Source: Solimonas sp047605265
GTDB taxonomy: Bacteria; Pseudomonadota; Gammaproteobacteria; Nevskiales; Nevskiaceae
Reading direction: 5' to 3'
Assembly (NCBI GenBank): GCA_047605265.1
Contig: JASGFY010000004.1
Span: forward strand, 34,235 to 98,234
DNA: 64,000 bases
Shown here: piece by piece, positions 16,842 through 25,165 of the stretch
How the letters are laid out: each line of letters begins with the position of its first letter
Numbering within the stretch: position 1 is the stretch's first letter
Notes under the pieces: model-generated
Databases searched by the model: none
What the model saw: the letters and a program-made list of their open reading frames with translations, nothing else
What the model was told of the DNA's origin: nothing
Position numbers and translations under genes: made by a program

Positions 16842-18511
16842 CTCCGAACGAACCCGAGCCGCCGTCGCACGGACCGCCCGACGATCTGCCGGTACCGGCG
16901 GTCCAGCAGAAGCATCGCTGGAGCCTGTCGCTGATCTGGCTGGTGCCGGCGGTCGCCGCCCTGGCCGGCATCGTGCTGCTGATCCGCGCCTGGCTGGCGT
17001 CCGGACCGCTCATCACGATCCGCTTCGCGACCGCCGAAGGCATCGAGGCCGGCAAGACCGAGGTGCGCTACAAGGAAGTCGTCGTCGGCCAGGTCAAGCG
17101 CATCCGACTCGCCGACGACCGTCAGCACGTGCTGGTCAAGGTCGAGCTCAGCAACGACACGGCAAACCTCGCCGTCGAGGACAGCAAGTTCTGGGTGGTG
17201 CGACCGCGTGTCGGCCTTGGCGGCGTGTCGGGCCTGAGCACGCTGCTGTCAGGCGCCTACATCGGCGTCGACGTCGGCACTTCGAAGGAGGAGCGCACGG
17301 AGTTCGACGGTCTCGAAGTGCCGCCGGCGGTGACCAACGACCAGAAGGGCCGCCGCTACGTGCTCGAGGCCAGCGATCTGGGCTCGCTCGACATCGGCTC
17401 GCCGGTCTACTTCCGTCGCACGCAGGTCGGCCGCGTCGTCGGCCACGAACTGCGCGGCGACGGCCGCGGCGTGCTGCTGACGGTGTTCGTCGACGCGCCG
17501 TACGACCGCTTCGTCACGCGCAACGCGCGCTTCTGGAACGCCAGCGGCGTCGACGTCAGCGTCGGCGCCTCCGGCTTCAAGCTGGATACCGAATCGATCG
17601 CCGCGGTCGTCGCCGGCGGCATCGCCTTCGAGGCGCCGCCGCTCGAGGACGTCGGCCGCGTGGTCGCCGAGAACGAGCACTTCACGCTGTTCGACGATCG
17701 CAACGCGGCGCTGGCGCCGCCGGACGGCATCGCGATGGACGTGCGCATGCATTTCAACCAGTCGATGCGCGGGCTTGCCGTCGGCGCGCCGGTCGATTTC
17801 CGCGGCGTCAACATCGGCTACGTGACGGCGACCGCGCTCGATTACGATCGCGACGCGCGCAAGCTGTTCGCGGTGGTCGACGCACGTCTCTATCCGGAGC
17901 GGCTCGGGCGCCTGTTCCAGCGCCAGATCCGCCAGTCCGGCGACGAGGGGCGCGCCGGCCGCGAATTCTTCACGCGCATGATCGGCTACGGCCTGCGTGC
18001 GCAGATGCGGCCCGGCAATCTGCTGACCGGCCAGCTCTACGTGTCGCTCGATTTCGACAAGAAGGCCGCGCCGTTCAAGATCGATGCCGGGCAGACGCCG
18101 TTCGAGCTGCCGACGGTGACCGGCGGCCTCGAGGAAATCCAGCAGCAGATCGCCAGCATCGTCAACAAGCTCGACGAGATTCCGTTCGGCGAGATCGGCA
18201 GGAACCTCAACAGCACGCTGCAGAATGCCGACAGCCTGCTCCGTCAGCTCGACGGCCAGCTGGCGCCGGAAGCCACCGGCCTGCTCAAGGACGCGCGCCA
18301 GGCGGTCGACGCGGCCCACCAGAATTTCATCGCCGGCGAATCGCCGCTGCAGCGCAATGCGCAGACCACGCTCGATTCGATCGACCGCATGGCGCGCTCG
18401 ATGCGCGAGCTCGCCGATTATCTGAAGCGGCATCCTGAGTCGCTGCTGTTCGGCAAGCCCGAGGCGGCCGAACCGGCCGGGGACGGCGGCAAGAAGGAGA
18501 AGCAACCATGA
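16832..18511 (+). CDS. pqiB: MCE (MlaD) domain-containing intermembrane lipid transport protein PqiB
   Basis: PqiB forms a periplasm-spanning hexameric tube for lipids. The protein is about 559 residues: a cytoplasmic N terminus, one membrane helix (LIWLVPAVAALAGIVLLIRA), three MCE repeats (starting near ITIRFATAEGIEAGKTEVRY, RYVLEASDLGSLDIGSPVYF and IAMDVRMHFNQSMRGLAVG), then a C-terminal helical needle (IQQQIASIVNKLDEIPFGEI). Three repeats match PqiB rather than the seven of LetB/YebT. The start may be 16832 or 16838; both lie within the end of the preceding gene. Confidence 0.92.
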   Translation: MSMTPNEPEPPSHGPPDDLPVPAVQQKHRWSLSLIWLVPAVAALAGIVLLIRAWLASGPLITIRFATAEGIEAGKTEVRYKEVVVGQVKRIRLADDRQHVLVKVELSNDTANLAVEDSKFWVVRPRVGLGGVSGLSTLLSGAYIGVDVGTSKEERTEFDGLEVPPAVTNDQKGRRYVLEASDLGSLDIGSPVYFRRTQVGRVVGHELRGDGRGVLLTVFVDAPYDRFVTRNARFWNASGVDVSVGASGFKLDTESIAAVVAGGIAFEAPPLEDVGRVVAENEHFTLFDDRNAALAPPDGIAMDVRMHFNQSMRGLAVGAPVDFRGVNIGYVTATALDYDRDARKLFAVVDARLYPERLGRLFQRQIRQSGDEGRAGREFFTRMIGYGLRAQMRPGNLLTGQLYVSLDFDKKAAPFKIDAGQTPFELPTVTGGLEEIQQQIASIVNKLDEIPFGEIGRNLNSTLQNADSLLRQLDGQLAPEATGLLKDARQAVDAAHQNFIAGESPLQRNAQTTLDSIDRMARSMRELADYLKRHPESLLFGKPEAAEPAGDGGKKEKQP

Positions 18512-19131
18512 TCCGCGCGCTGAAGGGCCTGACGTCGGCGCTGCTGCCGGCCTTGCTGCTCGCCGCCTGCAGCAAAGACGATCCGACGCGCTACTACACC
18601 CTCGTGCGGCCGCTGCCGGCACCGGCGCTGGCCGGGCGGGCGGCGTTCGCCATCGATGTGCAGCCGGTGCGCGTGCCGCCGCAGGTCAATCTGCCGGAAC
18701 TGGTCGTGCGCCAGGGTGACGGTGAGGTGGCCGTCGTCGAATCGCGGCTGTGGGTCGCGCCGCTGCCCGACGAGATGCGCGGCGCGCTCGCCGCTGAGAT
18801 GAGCCGACGTCTCGGCGTGCCCGACGTTTCGCAGGTCGCGCCGCCGGCCGGCGCGCCGGTCTACCGTGTGCTCGTCGACGTTCAGCGCTTCGACGCGCAG
18901 CTCGCCGGCAGCGTGCGCCTCGACGCGGTGTGGACGGTGACCGATCTGAGCGGCGGCGCGCAGGCGCGCTGGACCTGCGCGGACAGCGCGACGACGTCGG
19001 TCGCCGCCGGCTATCCGGCGCTGGTCGAAGGCACGCAGCAGGGGCTGGCGCAGCTCGCCGGACGGATCGCCGCGCTGATCGGCGCCGTCCGGCAGGGCCG
19101 TCGCGACGGCGTGTGCCCGGCCGCGCCCTGA
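18508..19131 (+). CDS. pqiC: PqiC/YmbA-like outer membrane lipoprotein
   Basis: The 207-residue protein has a lipoprotein signal with lipobox LLAAC around residue 21, then the family start YYTLVRPLPAP and VQPVRVPPQVNLPELVVRQG, ending with a C-terminal helix pattern. PqiC lipoproteins anchor the PqiB tube to the outer membrane. The ATG overlaps the pqiB stop by four bases. This completes a four-gene operon (two pqiA modules, pqiB, pqiC). It ends one base from the stop of the convergent hydroxylase gene. Confidence 0.88.
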   Translation: MIRALKGLTSALLPALLLAACSKDDPTRYYTLVRPLPAPALAGRAAFAIDVQPVRVPPQVNLPELVVRQGDGEVAVVESRLWVAPLPDEMRGALAAEMSRRLGVPDVSQVAPPAGAPVYRVLVDVQRFDAQLAGSVRLDAVWTVTDLSGGAQARWTCADSATTSVAAGYPALVEGTQQGLAQLAGRIAALIGAVRQGRRDGVCPAAP

Positions 19132-19132
19132 G

Positions 19133-19927
19133 TCAGCGCCGGTAGAACGCGCGCTTCCAGTCGCGGTGCCGGCGGTTGGCGCGCCGCAGCAGCGGCAGGA
19201 AGCGGGCGATGCCGAGGAACGCGCGGTTCAATGCGTGCCAGGGCTGGCGCAGCGGCCGCGGAAAGTCGATGAACAGCACCACGCGCCAGCCGTCGGTGTC
19301 GTTCCAGACTTCGTGATTGAAGCTGTCGTCGAAGACCAGCGTCTCGCCCTCGCGCCAATGGCAGATCTGGTTGCCGACGCGGATCGCCACGTGCTCGGCC
19401 GGCTGCGGGACGATCAGGCCGAGATGGCAGCGCAGGACGCCGTTGTACGCGCCGCGGTGCGGCGGGATCTTCTTGCCGGGCGCGAGAATCGAGAAGAAGG
19501 CCGTCAGCACGCCGGGAATCCGCTGCAGCAGCGCCATCGTTTCCGGGCAGCGCAGCTGGTTTTCGCTCAGGTCCATGCCGGCGCCGATCAGCCACCAGGT
19601 CTTCCACTGGTCGTCGCTCGTGATCGTGCGCACTTCGTCGAGGATCTGGTGGAAGGCGGGCAGATGGTCGCGTTCGATCAGGATCTGCTCGAGCTCGCTG
19701 CGCACCAGGCGCCAGTGCGCTTCGAGCGCCGCGGTCCAGGCGAAGGCGCGCGGATCGTAGACCGGCGTGTCGGGCAGCCGCGAGACGCGTGCGACGAAGC
19801 GCTCGAGCACGGTCTGCAGCCGGATGCCGAGGCGATTGAGCAGCGGGCGCTCGGCAGCGAGGGTATGGGCACGGCTGTTGAGATCCGCCGACGGCCGGTC
19901 GAGGCCGGGCCGTTTATTGTCGTTCAT
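19133..19927 (-). CDS. Aspartyl/asparaginyl beta-hydroxylase family (LpxO-like) dioxygenase
   Basis: The 264-residue protein carries the Fe(II)/2-oxoglutarate dioxygenase pattern of the Asp/Asn beta-hydroxylase family: WWLIGAGMDLSENQLRCPET before the core, the first metal His and substrate segment KIPPHRGAYNGVLRCHLGL, and the distal His in VFDDSFNHEVWND, followed by RVVLFIDFPRPL. Related enzymes are LpxO (lipid A 2-hydroxylation) and BlsO/AspH. There is no clear membrane anchor, unlike LpxO, so the substrate is open. It is convergent with the pqi operon and upstream of a decayed phosphatase gene. Confidence 0.82.
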   Translation of the reverse strand: MNDNKRPGLDRPSADLNSRAHTLAAERPLLNRLGIRLQTVLERFVARVSRLPDTPVYDPRAFAWTAALEAHWRLVRSELEQILIERDHLPAFHQILDEVRTITSDDQWKTWWLIGAGMDLSENQLRCPETMALLQRIPGVLTAFFSILAPGKKIPPHRGAYNGVLRCHLGLIVPQPAEHVAIRVGNQICHWREGETLVFDDSFNHEVWNDTDGWRVVLFIDFPRPLRQPWHALNRAFLGIARFLPLLRRANRRHRDWKRAFYRR

Positions 19928-20056
19928 CGCGCTTGCCTGTTCTTGTTCTGCCGCGTCCGGGCCTCCCGCCGAGGCTGCATCGTGCAGCGGCCCGCGAACA
20001 ATCGAAAGACGCTAGCGAGGGGCGCGTGAACCGGCCCTGAACTCCGGTCGCCGCTT

Positions 20057-20530
20057 TCAGAAGGTTTCGCGTTCGGGCGCCGGCGGCCAGGCGGCCCAGC
20101 GCCGGCCGGCCCAGGCCGGCACGGCGACGTAGCGCCAGAGCGCCAGCGCCAGGCCGATGCAGGCGACGGCGCGCGCGACGGGCTGCACATCGGCGTAGGC
20201 GGGCGTGCGAACGAAATCGGCCACCGCGCAGGCGGCCGGCATGGCGACCAGCCATCGGTGACCGCGCAGGCGCAGGCCCCAGCGCCAGCGGCGCATGACG
20301 CACAGGCCGAGCCATACCGACAGCAGGCCGACCGCGGCGCCGGCCAGCGCATCGACCGGCCAGTGCGCGCCGACGGCGACACGGCTGCCGCCGATCAGCG
20401 CCGCCAGCGCCAGCGCGAGAGATGGTCGACGGCTGCGGCGTAGATCGGCAGCGCCGCCAGCGTCGCCAGCCAGCGGCGCAGATGCGCAGACGTATCGAAC
20501 AAGAGGCCGGATCGCGGACGCACGATGCGG
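20057..20530 (-). pseudogene. Frameshifted, 5'-truncated PAP2-family phosphatase
   Basis: The distal frame (20057 to about 20420) contains PAP2 motif 3, SRVAVGAHWPVD, inside hydrophobic segments (LALALAALIGG and DALAGAAVGLLSVWLGL). Upstream of about 20418 the coherent frame changes: another frame gives HLRRWLATLAALPIYAAAVD, which fits the preceding helix, so a frameshift has occurred. No PSGH motif or KxxxxxxRP motif and no plausible start are present before the frame decays near 20530, so at least the first half is gone. It would have been an undecaprenyl- or phosphatidyl-phosphatase-like membrane enzyme. Confidence 0.6.
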
Positions 20531-20552
20531 CGAATCTGGGTTCGGCCGATGA

Positions 20553-20568
20553 CACTGTCGCGACAGTG
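20553..20568. promoter_or_regulatory. 16-bp perfect palindrome upstream of the M3 peptidase gene
   Basis: CACTGTCGCGACAGTG is a perfect 16-bp palindrome 117 bases before the peptidase start and next to the decayed PAP2 gene. It lacks the spacing of a LexA box (CTGT-N8-ACAG; here N4). It could be a repressor operator or leftover control region; no family was recognised. Confidence 0.35.
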
Positions 20569-20685
20569 CGCCTTGTCCTGAGGACTCTACCGCCCTTGTG
20601 CGGCGACGCCCGGCGTGGAACGATCCGCCGCTGCCATGCCGGCGGGAGCCATCAGGTTCCCGCCTTCCGATTCCCGGGAGATTCG

Positions 20686-22851
20686 ATGAAAACCCCCGCT
20701 GCACGTCCCGCTAAACTGGCGCTGGCCGCCGGCCTGCTGCTGACCGGCGCCGCGCAAGCCGCCACCACCGCGTCCCCGATGCCGACCGATAGTCCGTTCA
20801 GCCAGCCCAGCCCGCTGCCGTACCAGCTGCCGCCGTTCGACAAAATCCGCGACAGCGATTTCGCGCCCGGCTTCACCGCCGGCATGGCTGCACAGCGCGC
20901 CGAGATCGAGGCGATCGCCGACAGCCCGGACGCGCCGAGCTTCGACAACACCATCGTCGCCCTCGAAAGGAGCGGCCGTCTGCTCGAGCGCGTGGCGTCG
21001 GTGTTCTACAACCTGACGGCCTCGAACACCAACGACACCCTGGAGAAGATCCAGGCCGAATTCGCCCCGCAACTCGCCGCGCACCGCGACGCGATCTTTC
21101 TGAATCCGCGCCTCTTCGCGCGCGTGCAGGCGCTGTACAACACGCGTCGCCTGTTGAACCTCGACGCCGAGTCGGCGCGCCTGCTCGAGCGCTATCACAC
21201 CCAGTTCGTGCGCGCCGGTGCCGAGCTCGGGGAAGAACAGAAGGTGACGCTGCGCAAGCTCAACGAAGAGCTGTCGAAGCTGGACACGCAGTTCGAGCAG
21301 AACCTGCTGAAGGACAACAACGCCTCGGCCGTCGTCGTCGACACGCGCGCCGAGCTCGAGGGCCTGTCGGACGAACAGATCGCCGCGGCCGCCGAAGCGG
21401 CCAAGGCGCGCGGTCTCGACGGCAAGTTCGTCATCACGCTGATGAACACGACCGGCCAGCCACCGCTGACCAACCTCGACAATCGCGCGCTGCGCGAGCG
21501 CATCTTCAAGGCGTCGATTAGCCGCGGCAACAACGGCAACGAATTCGACAACAAGACCGTCGTCGCGCGCATCGTCGCGTTGCGCGCGCAGCGCGCGGCG
21601 CTGCTCGGCTATCCGACGCATGCCGCCTACGTGCTCGCCGACGAGACCGCGCTGACGCCGGAGGCCGTCAACAAGATGCTCGCGCAGCTCGCGCCGGCGG
21701 CGGTCGTTAACGCGAAGCGCGAGGCGGCCGACATGCAGAAGCTGATCGACGCGCAGAAGGGCGGCGGCCCGGACCGCCATTTCAAGCTGGCCGCCTGGGA
21801 CTGGGCCTACTACGCCGAGAAGGTGCGCAAGGCGCGCTACGACTTCGACGAGTCGCAGGTGAAGCCGTATCTCGAACTCGACAACGTCCTGCAGAACGGC
21901 GTGTTCTACGCCGCGCACCAGCTCTACGGCCTGACTTTCAAGGAGCGCCGCGACCTGCCGGTCTATCATCCGGACGTGCGCGTGTTTGAGGTGTTCAACG
22001 AGGACGGATCAAAGCTCGGCCTGTTCCTCGCCGACTACTTCAAGCGCGACAGCAAGCGCGGCGGCGCGTGGATGAACGAGTTCGTCTCGCAGAACGCGCT
22101 GCTGGGCACGCGGCCGGTGGTCGTCAACAACCTCAACATCCCCAAGCCGTCGCCGGGCCAGCCGGTGCTGCTGACCTTCGACGAAGTGACGACGATGTTC
22201 CACGAGTTCGGCCACGCGCTGCACGGCCTGTTCTCGAACGTGACCTATCCGATGTTCGCCGGCACCAGCGTGCCGCGCGACTTCGTCGAGTACCCGTCGC
22301 AGTTCAACGAGATGTGGGCGACGTATCCGGAGGTGCTGGAGCATTACGCGAAGCACTACCGGACCGGCGCGTCGATGCCCAAGGCGCTGGTCGACAAGTT
22401 CCTCGCCGCCGAGAAGTTCAACCAGGGTTTCGCGACGACCGAGTATCTCGCCGCCGCGCTGCTCGACCAGCGCTGGTACCAGCTGCCGCTGGCGCAGAGC
22501 GAGGCGCAGGACGTCAACGCCTTCGAGGCGCAGGCGCTGCGCGAGGCCGGCGTCGATCTGCCCGAAGTGCCGCCGCGCTACCGCAGCACCTACTTCGCGC
22601 ACGTATTCTCGGGCGGCTACGACGCCGGCTACTACGCCTACATCTGGAGCGAGGTGCTCGATACCAACACCCAGCAGTGGTTCCGCGAGCACGGTCTCAA
22701 GCGCGAGAACGGCGAGCGCTTCCGTGCGATGCTGCTATCGAAGGGCGGCAGCGTCGACGCGATGACGCTGTTCCGCGACTTCATCGGCCACGAACCGCGC
22801 ATCGAGCCGCTGCTGGAGCATCGCGGGCTCGACGTGAAGAGCGCCCGGTAA
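20686..22851 (+). CDS. dcp: M3-family metallopeptidase (dipeptidyl carboxypeptidase type)
   Basis: The 721-residue protein has a signal peptide (KLALAAGLLLTGAAQA) and the zinc motif HEFGHALHG at about residues 506-514, with the third ligand region in FNEMWATYPEVLE. The C-terminal SGGYDAGYYAYIWSEVLD is the substrate-binding segment of the Dcp/oligopeptidase A group. It should remove C-terminal dipeptides or degrade oligopeptides in the periplasm. A GGGAG site five bases before the ATG supports the start. It is convergent with the small gene that ends at 22880. Confidence 0.93.
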   Translation: MKTPAARPAKLALAAGLLLTGAAQAATTASPMPTDSPFSQPSPLPYQLPPFDKIRDSDFAPGFTAGMAAQRAEIEAIADSPDAPSFDNTIVALERSGRLLERVASVFYNLTASNTNDTLEKIQAEFAPQLAAHRDAIFLNPRLFARVQALYNTRRLLNLDAESARLLERYHTQFVRAGAELGEEQKVTLRKLNEELSKLDTQFEQNLLKDNNASAVVVDTRAELEGLSDEQIAAAAEAAKARGLDGKFVITLMNTTGQPPLTNLDNRALRERIFKASISRGNNGNEFDNKTVVARIVALRAQRAALLGYPTHAAYVLADETALTPEAVNKMLAQLAPAAVVNAKREAADMQKLIDAQKGGGPDRHFKLAAWDWAYYAEKVRKARYDFDESQVKPYLELDNVLQNGVFYAAHQLYGLTFKERRDLPVYHPDVRVFEVFNEDGSKLGLFLADYFKRDSKRGGAWMNEFVSQNALLGTRPVVVNNLNIPKPSPGQPVLLTFDEVTTMFHEFGHALHGLFSNVTYPMFAGTSVPRDFVEYPSQFNEMWATYPEVLEHYAKHYRTGASMPKALVDKFLAAEKFNQGFATTEYLAAALLDQRWYQLPLAQSEAQDVNAFEAQALREAGVDLPEVPPRYRSTYFAHVFSGGYDAGYYAYIWSEVLDTNTQQWFREHGLKRENGERFRAMLLSKGGSVDAMTLFRDFIGHEPRIEPLLEHRGLDVKSAR

Positions 22852-22879
22852 GGCGTCTCGGGCGGTTTACCCGTCATCG

Positions 22880-23062
22880 TCACGGCACGCGCGGGGGTTG
22901 CGGCCTTGCCCGGCAGAACGGCGCCAGCACCGAGACCGCCTCGTAGACGGACTCCGGCACGTCGTACACCGTGGCAGGAACGATCGAAGGCGACATGATC
23001 AACGCCGACAGGATGGTGTTTTGTCCGTCGTGGTTCGGGATACTGATCTTGCTGGCGTTCAT
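22880..23062 (-). CDS. Small protein of unknown function (60 residues) with strong ribosome-binding site
   Basis: This frame starts 30 bases downstream of the hydrolase gene on the same strand and has AGGAG eight bases before its ATG, one of the better ribosome-binding sites in the region. The start reads MNASKISIPNHDGQNTILSA, followed by a moderately hydrophobic stretch rich in Val, Ser and Pro and a basic, Pro-rich end (CRARPQPPRVP). It has no signal peptide, clear membrane helix or domain I recognise. It may be a real small protein of the hydrolase operon, or the 5' end of a decayed gene that kept its start signal. Confidence 0.45.
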   Translation of the reverse strand: MNASKISIPNHDGQNTILSALIMSPSIVPATVYDVPESVYEAVSVLAPFCRARPQPPRVP

Positions 23063-23092
23063 TGCGGGTTCTCCTGCGTGTCGAGCGCGTGA

Positions 23093-24016
23093 TTACAGGT
23101 GCTGCCTGAAGAACGGCAGTAGCTGCGCCAGCGCCTTGCCGACCGCTTCCGGCTGGTCATACAGCTGGTAGTGCGAGGTATCCGGCAACACGACCAGGTA
23201 TTTGTCCTTCGATGCGGCGCGGCCATGGATCTCCTGACCGTCGCGATACGCGCCGAAACCGCCCGGCCTGTCGCCGATCACCACCATCAGTGGCCGGGTC
23301 AGCAGCACCTCGGCCAGGTGGAAGGCATCCCAGCCCACCGATGCTGCGCGGTGCGAGAACATGGCGCTGGTTTCGCCATGCGGCTTCGCGCAACGACGGG
23401 TGTAGTAGTCGGTGGCTTCCAGCACATCGATATCGGCGATGCCAGCCTGCTTGCCCGCTTCCACCGACGGCGGCAGGAACCTGTCCACCTGCAAGGCTTC
23501 GCCGCGCATTTCGGCGGTGCGCTGCTTCGCCATCGCGTCCAGCGCGGCGATCGGATCGTACCCGGTGAAGCCTTCGCGGCTCAGGCGGCCGAAGTTGACG
23601 CCGGTGATGCTGGCCACCGCCTTGAACCGGCGCTCGGTCATCGCCGCGTTGATCGCATAGCCGCCGCCGCCGCAAATGCCGAGCACGCCGATGCGTTCCT
23701 CGTCGACATAGGACAGCGTTACCAGGTAATCGACGACGTGGCGGAAATCCTCCACGCTCAGGGTCGGGTCTTCGATCCGGCGCGGTGTGCCGCCGCTGTC
23801 GCCCTGGAAGCTGCGGTCGAAGGCGATGACGACGAAGCCCTCCTTCGCCAGCGCCGTGCCATAGACATTGCCCGAGGTCTGCTCTTTGCAGCTGCCGATC
23901 GGATGCGCGCTGACGATGGCGGGATATCGCTTCGCCGCATCGAAATCCGGGGGAAGGTGGATGTCGGCGGCGATGTCCCAGGCCATGTCCGGGTTGCGGA
24001 ATTTCACGGTTCGCAT
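23093..24016 (-). CDS. Alpha/beta hydrolase with Cys nucleophile elbow
   Basis: The 307-residue protein has an alpha/beta hydrolase order: HPIGSCKEQTSGNVYG (oxyanion region), FDRSFQGDSGG, then the nucleophile elbow GICGGGGYAINAA with Cys115 in place of the usual Ser, as in dienelactone hydrolases, and a C-terminal catalytic His in DTSHYQLYD. It resembles the YcjY-type hydrolases. The substrate is unknown. AGGAGA six bases before the ATG fixes the start. It is divergent from a LysR regulator with a palindrome between them and is followed by the 60-residue gene. Confidence 0.88.
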   Translation of the reverse strand: MRTVKFRNPDMAWDIAADIHLPPDFDAAKRYPAIVSAHPIGSCKEQTSGNVYGTALAKEGFVVIAFDRSFQGDSGGTPRRIEDPTLSVEDFRHVVDYLVTLSYVDEERIGVLGICGGGGYAINAAMTERRFKAVASITGVNFGRLSREGFTGYDPIAALDAMAKQRTAEMRGEALQVDRFLPPSVEAGKQAGIADIDVLEATDYYTRRCAKPHGETSAMFSHRAASVGWDAFHLAEVLLTRPLMVVIGDRPGGFGAYRDGQEIHGRAASKDKYLVVLPDTSHYQLYDQPEAVGKALAQLLPFFRQHL

Positions 24017-24099
24017 GTCGTTCTCCTGAGGTGATGTCGAATGACGCGCATCTTCCGTCGCCGGAGCTTTCGGAAATACCGGGTAACGATGCAATCTCA

Positions 24100-24116
24100 A
24101 TGAAGCGATGCTTCAT
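24100..24116. promoter_or_regulatory. Palindromic candidate LysR operator
   Basis: ATGAAGC-GAT-GCTTCAT is a perfect 7-bp inverted repeat with a 3-base spacer, ending 11 bases before the LysR start and 84 bases before the divergent hydrolase start. LysR proteins bind interrupted palindromes in such intergenic regions and often repress themselves from them, so this is the natural autoregulatory site. Confidence 0.55.
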
Positions 24117-24127
24117 AATCGGACGTC

Positions 24128-25048
24128 ATGGATCCGACCCTGCTGCCTGCTCTCGCTGCCTTCGCCCAGGTCGCCGCCGCCGGCAGCTTCACCCGCGCCG
24201 CTGCGCTGATGGGCGTGTCGCCCTCGGCCCTGTCGCAATCGGTGCGCGCGCTGGAGAAGAAGCTGGATGCGCGCTTGCTGCACCGGACCACGCGCAGCGT
24301 CTCGGCCACCGAGGAAGGCCGCCGCCTACTGGAACTGGCCGGCCCCGGCCTGCAGATGGTCGAACAGGCGCTGGACGCGCTGGACGAAGGACGCGGCCAG
24401 CCGGCCGGCGAGATCCGCATCAATACCTCGCGGATGGCGGCGCGCTGGCTGCTGGAACCGCATCTGCGCGAATTCCACGACCGCTACCCCGGCGTGCGCT
24501 TGGAACTGGTGATGGACGACGGCCTGGGCAACATCGTCGGCGAAGGCAGCGACGCCGGCATCCGCCTGGGCGAGAGCCTGTCGCCCGGCATGGTCGCGGT
24601 GCCGATCAGCCCGCTGCTGCGCATGGCGGTGGTCGGTTCGCCGGACTACTTCGCCCGCCATCCGGCACCGGAAACGCCGGCGGAACTAGATGGCCACGAC
24701 TGCGTGCGCTTCCGCCATGCCGGCAGCGGCGGCATCTACCACTGGGAGTTCACCGAACCCGGCCCACCGCCGCGCGACTTCAGCATCGAGCCGCGCGGCC
24801 GCTTCACCACCAACGACGACGACGCGATGCTGCGCGCCGCGCTGCGCGGCGTGGGCCTGGTCCAGCACGTGGAGCCGATGGTGCGGCCGCACGTCGCGTC
24901 GGGTGAATTGCGGGAAGCGCTGGTACCGTGGTGCCCACCATTCTCCGGCTTCCATCTCTATCTGCCCTCGCGCGCGCAGATGCCCGTGAAAATGCGGGTG
25001 CTGATCAATTTCCTCTTAGAGAAGCGGGACACGATCATCCCCGTTTAG
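24128..25048 (+). CDS. LysR-family transcriptional regulator
   Basis: A 306-residue LysR protein. The winged helix-turn-helix is at residues 5-62 (AAAGSFTRAAALMGVSPSAL, then SVRALEKKLDARLLHRTTR) and a periplasmic-binding-like effector domain follows from about residue 90 (GEIRINTSRMAARWLLEPHL, typical of the aspartate/GstR-like subgroup). Divergent to the alpha/beta hydrolase gene, with a palindrome in the 111-base intergenic region; it probably activates that gene in response to a small ligand. Confidence 0.93.
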   Translation: MDPTLLPALAAFAQVAAAGSFTRAAALMGVSPSALSQSVRALEKKLDARLLHRTTRSVSATEEGRRLLELAGPGLQMVEQALDALDEGRGQPAGEIRINTSRMAARWLLEPHLREFHDRYPGVRLELVMDDGLGNIVGEGSDAGIRLGESLSPGMVAVPISPLLRMAVVGSPDYFARHPAPETPAELDGHDCVRFRHAGSGGIYHWEFTEPGPPPRDFSIEPRGRFTTNDDDAMLRAALRGVGLVQHVEPMVRPHVASGELREALVPWCPPFSGFHLYLPSRAQMPVKMRVLINFLLEKRDTIIPV

Positions 25049-25165
25049 CGCTATGGAAGATGCGCAGGGTACCCGCTGGTCCGCCTCGGGATCGCGAGCC
25101 GTCGTTTTTCGCTGCCGGCGGCTTTTGCCGCACAATGCGCGGCGAAATTTTCACGGGAGCGTTCG

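Noticed and set aside
20553..20568. LexA (SOS) box before the M3 peptidase
   Set aside because: The gammaproteobacterial box needs CTGT-N8-ACAG; here the half-sites are four bases apart.
20057..20704. Intact 215-residue PAP2 phosphatase
   Set aside because: The first ~90 residues are Arg/Gly/Ser-rich shadow sequence with no PSGH or KxxxxxxRP motif, and a coherent helix upstream lies in a different frame, so a decayed gene fits better.
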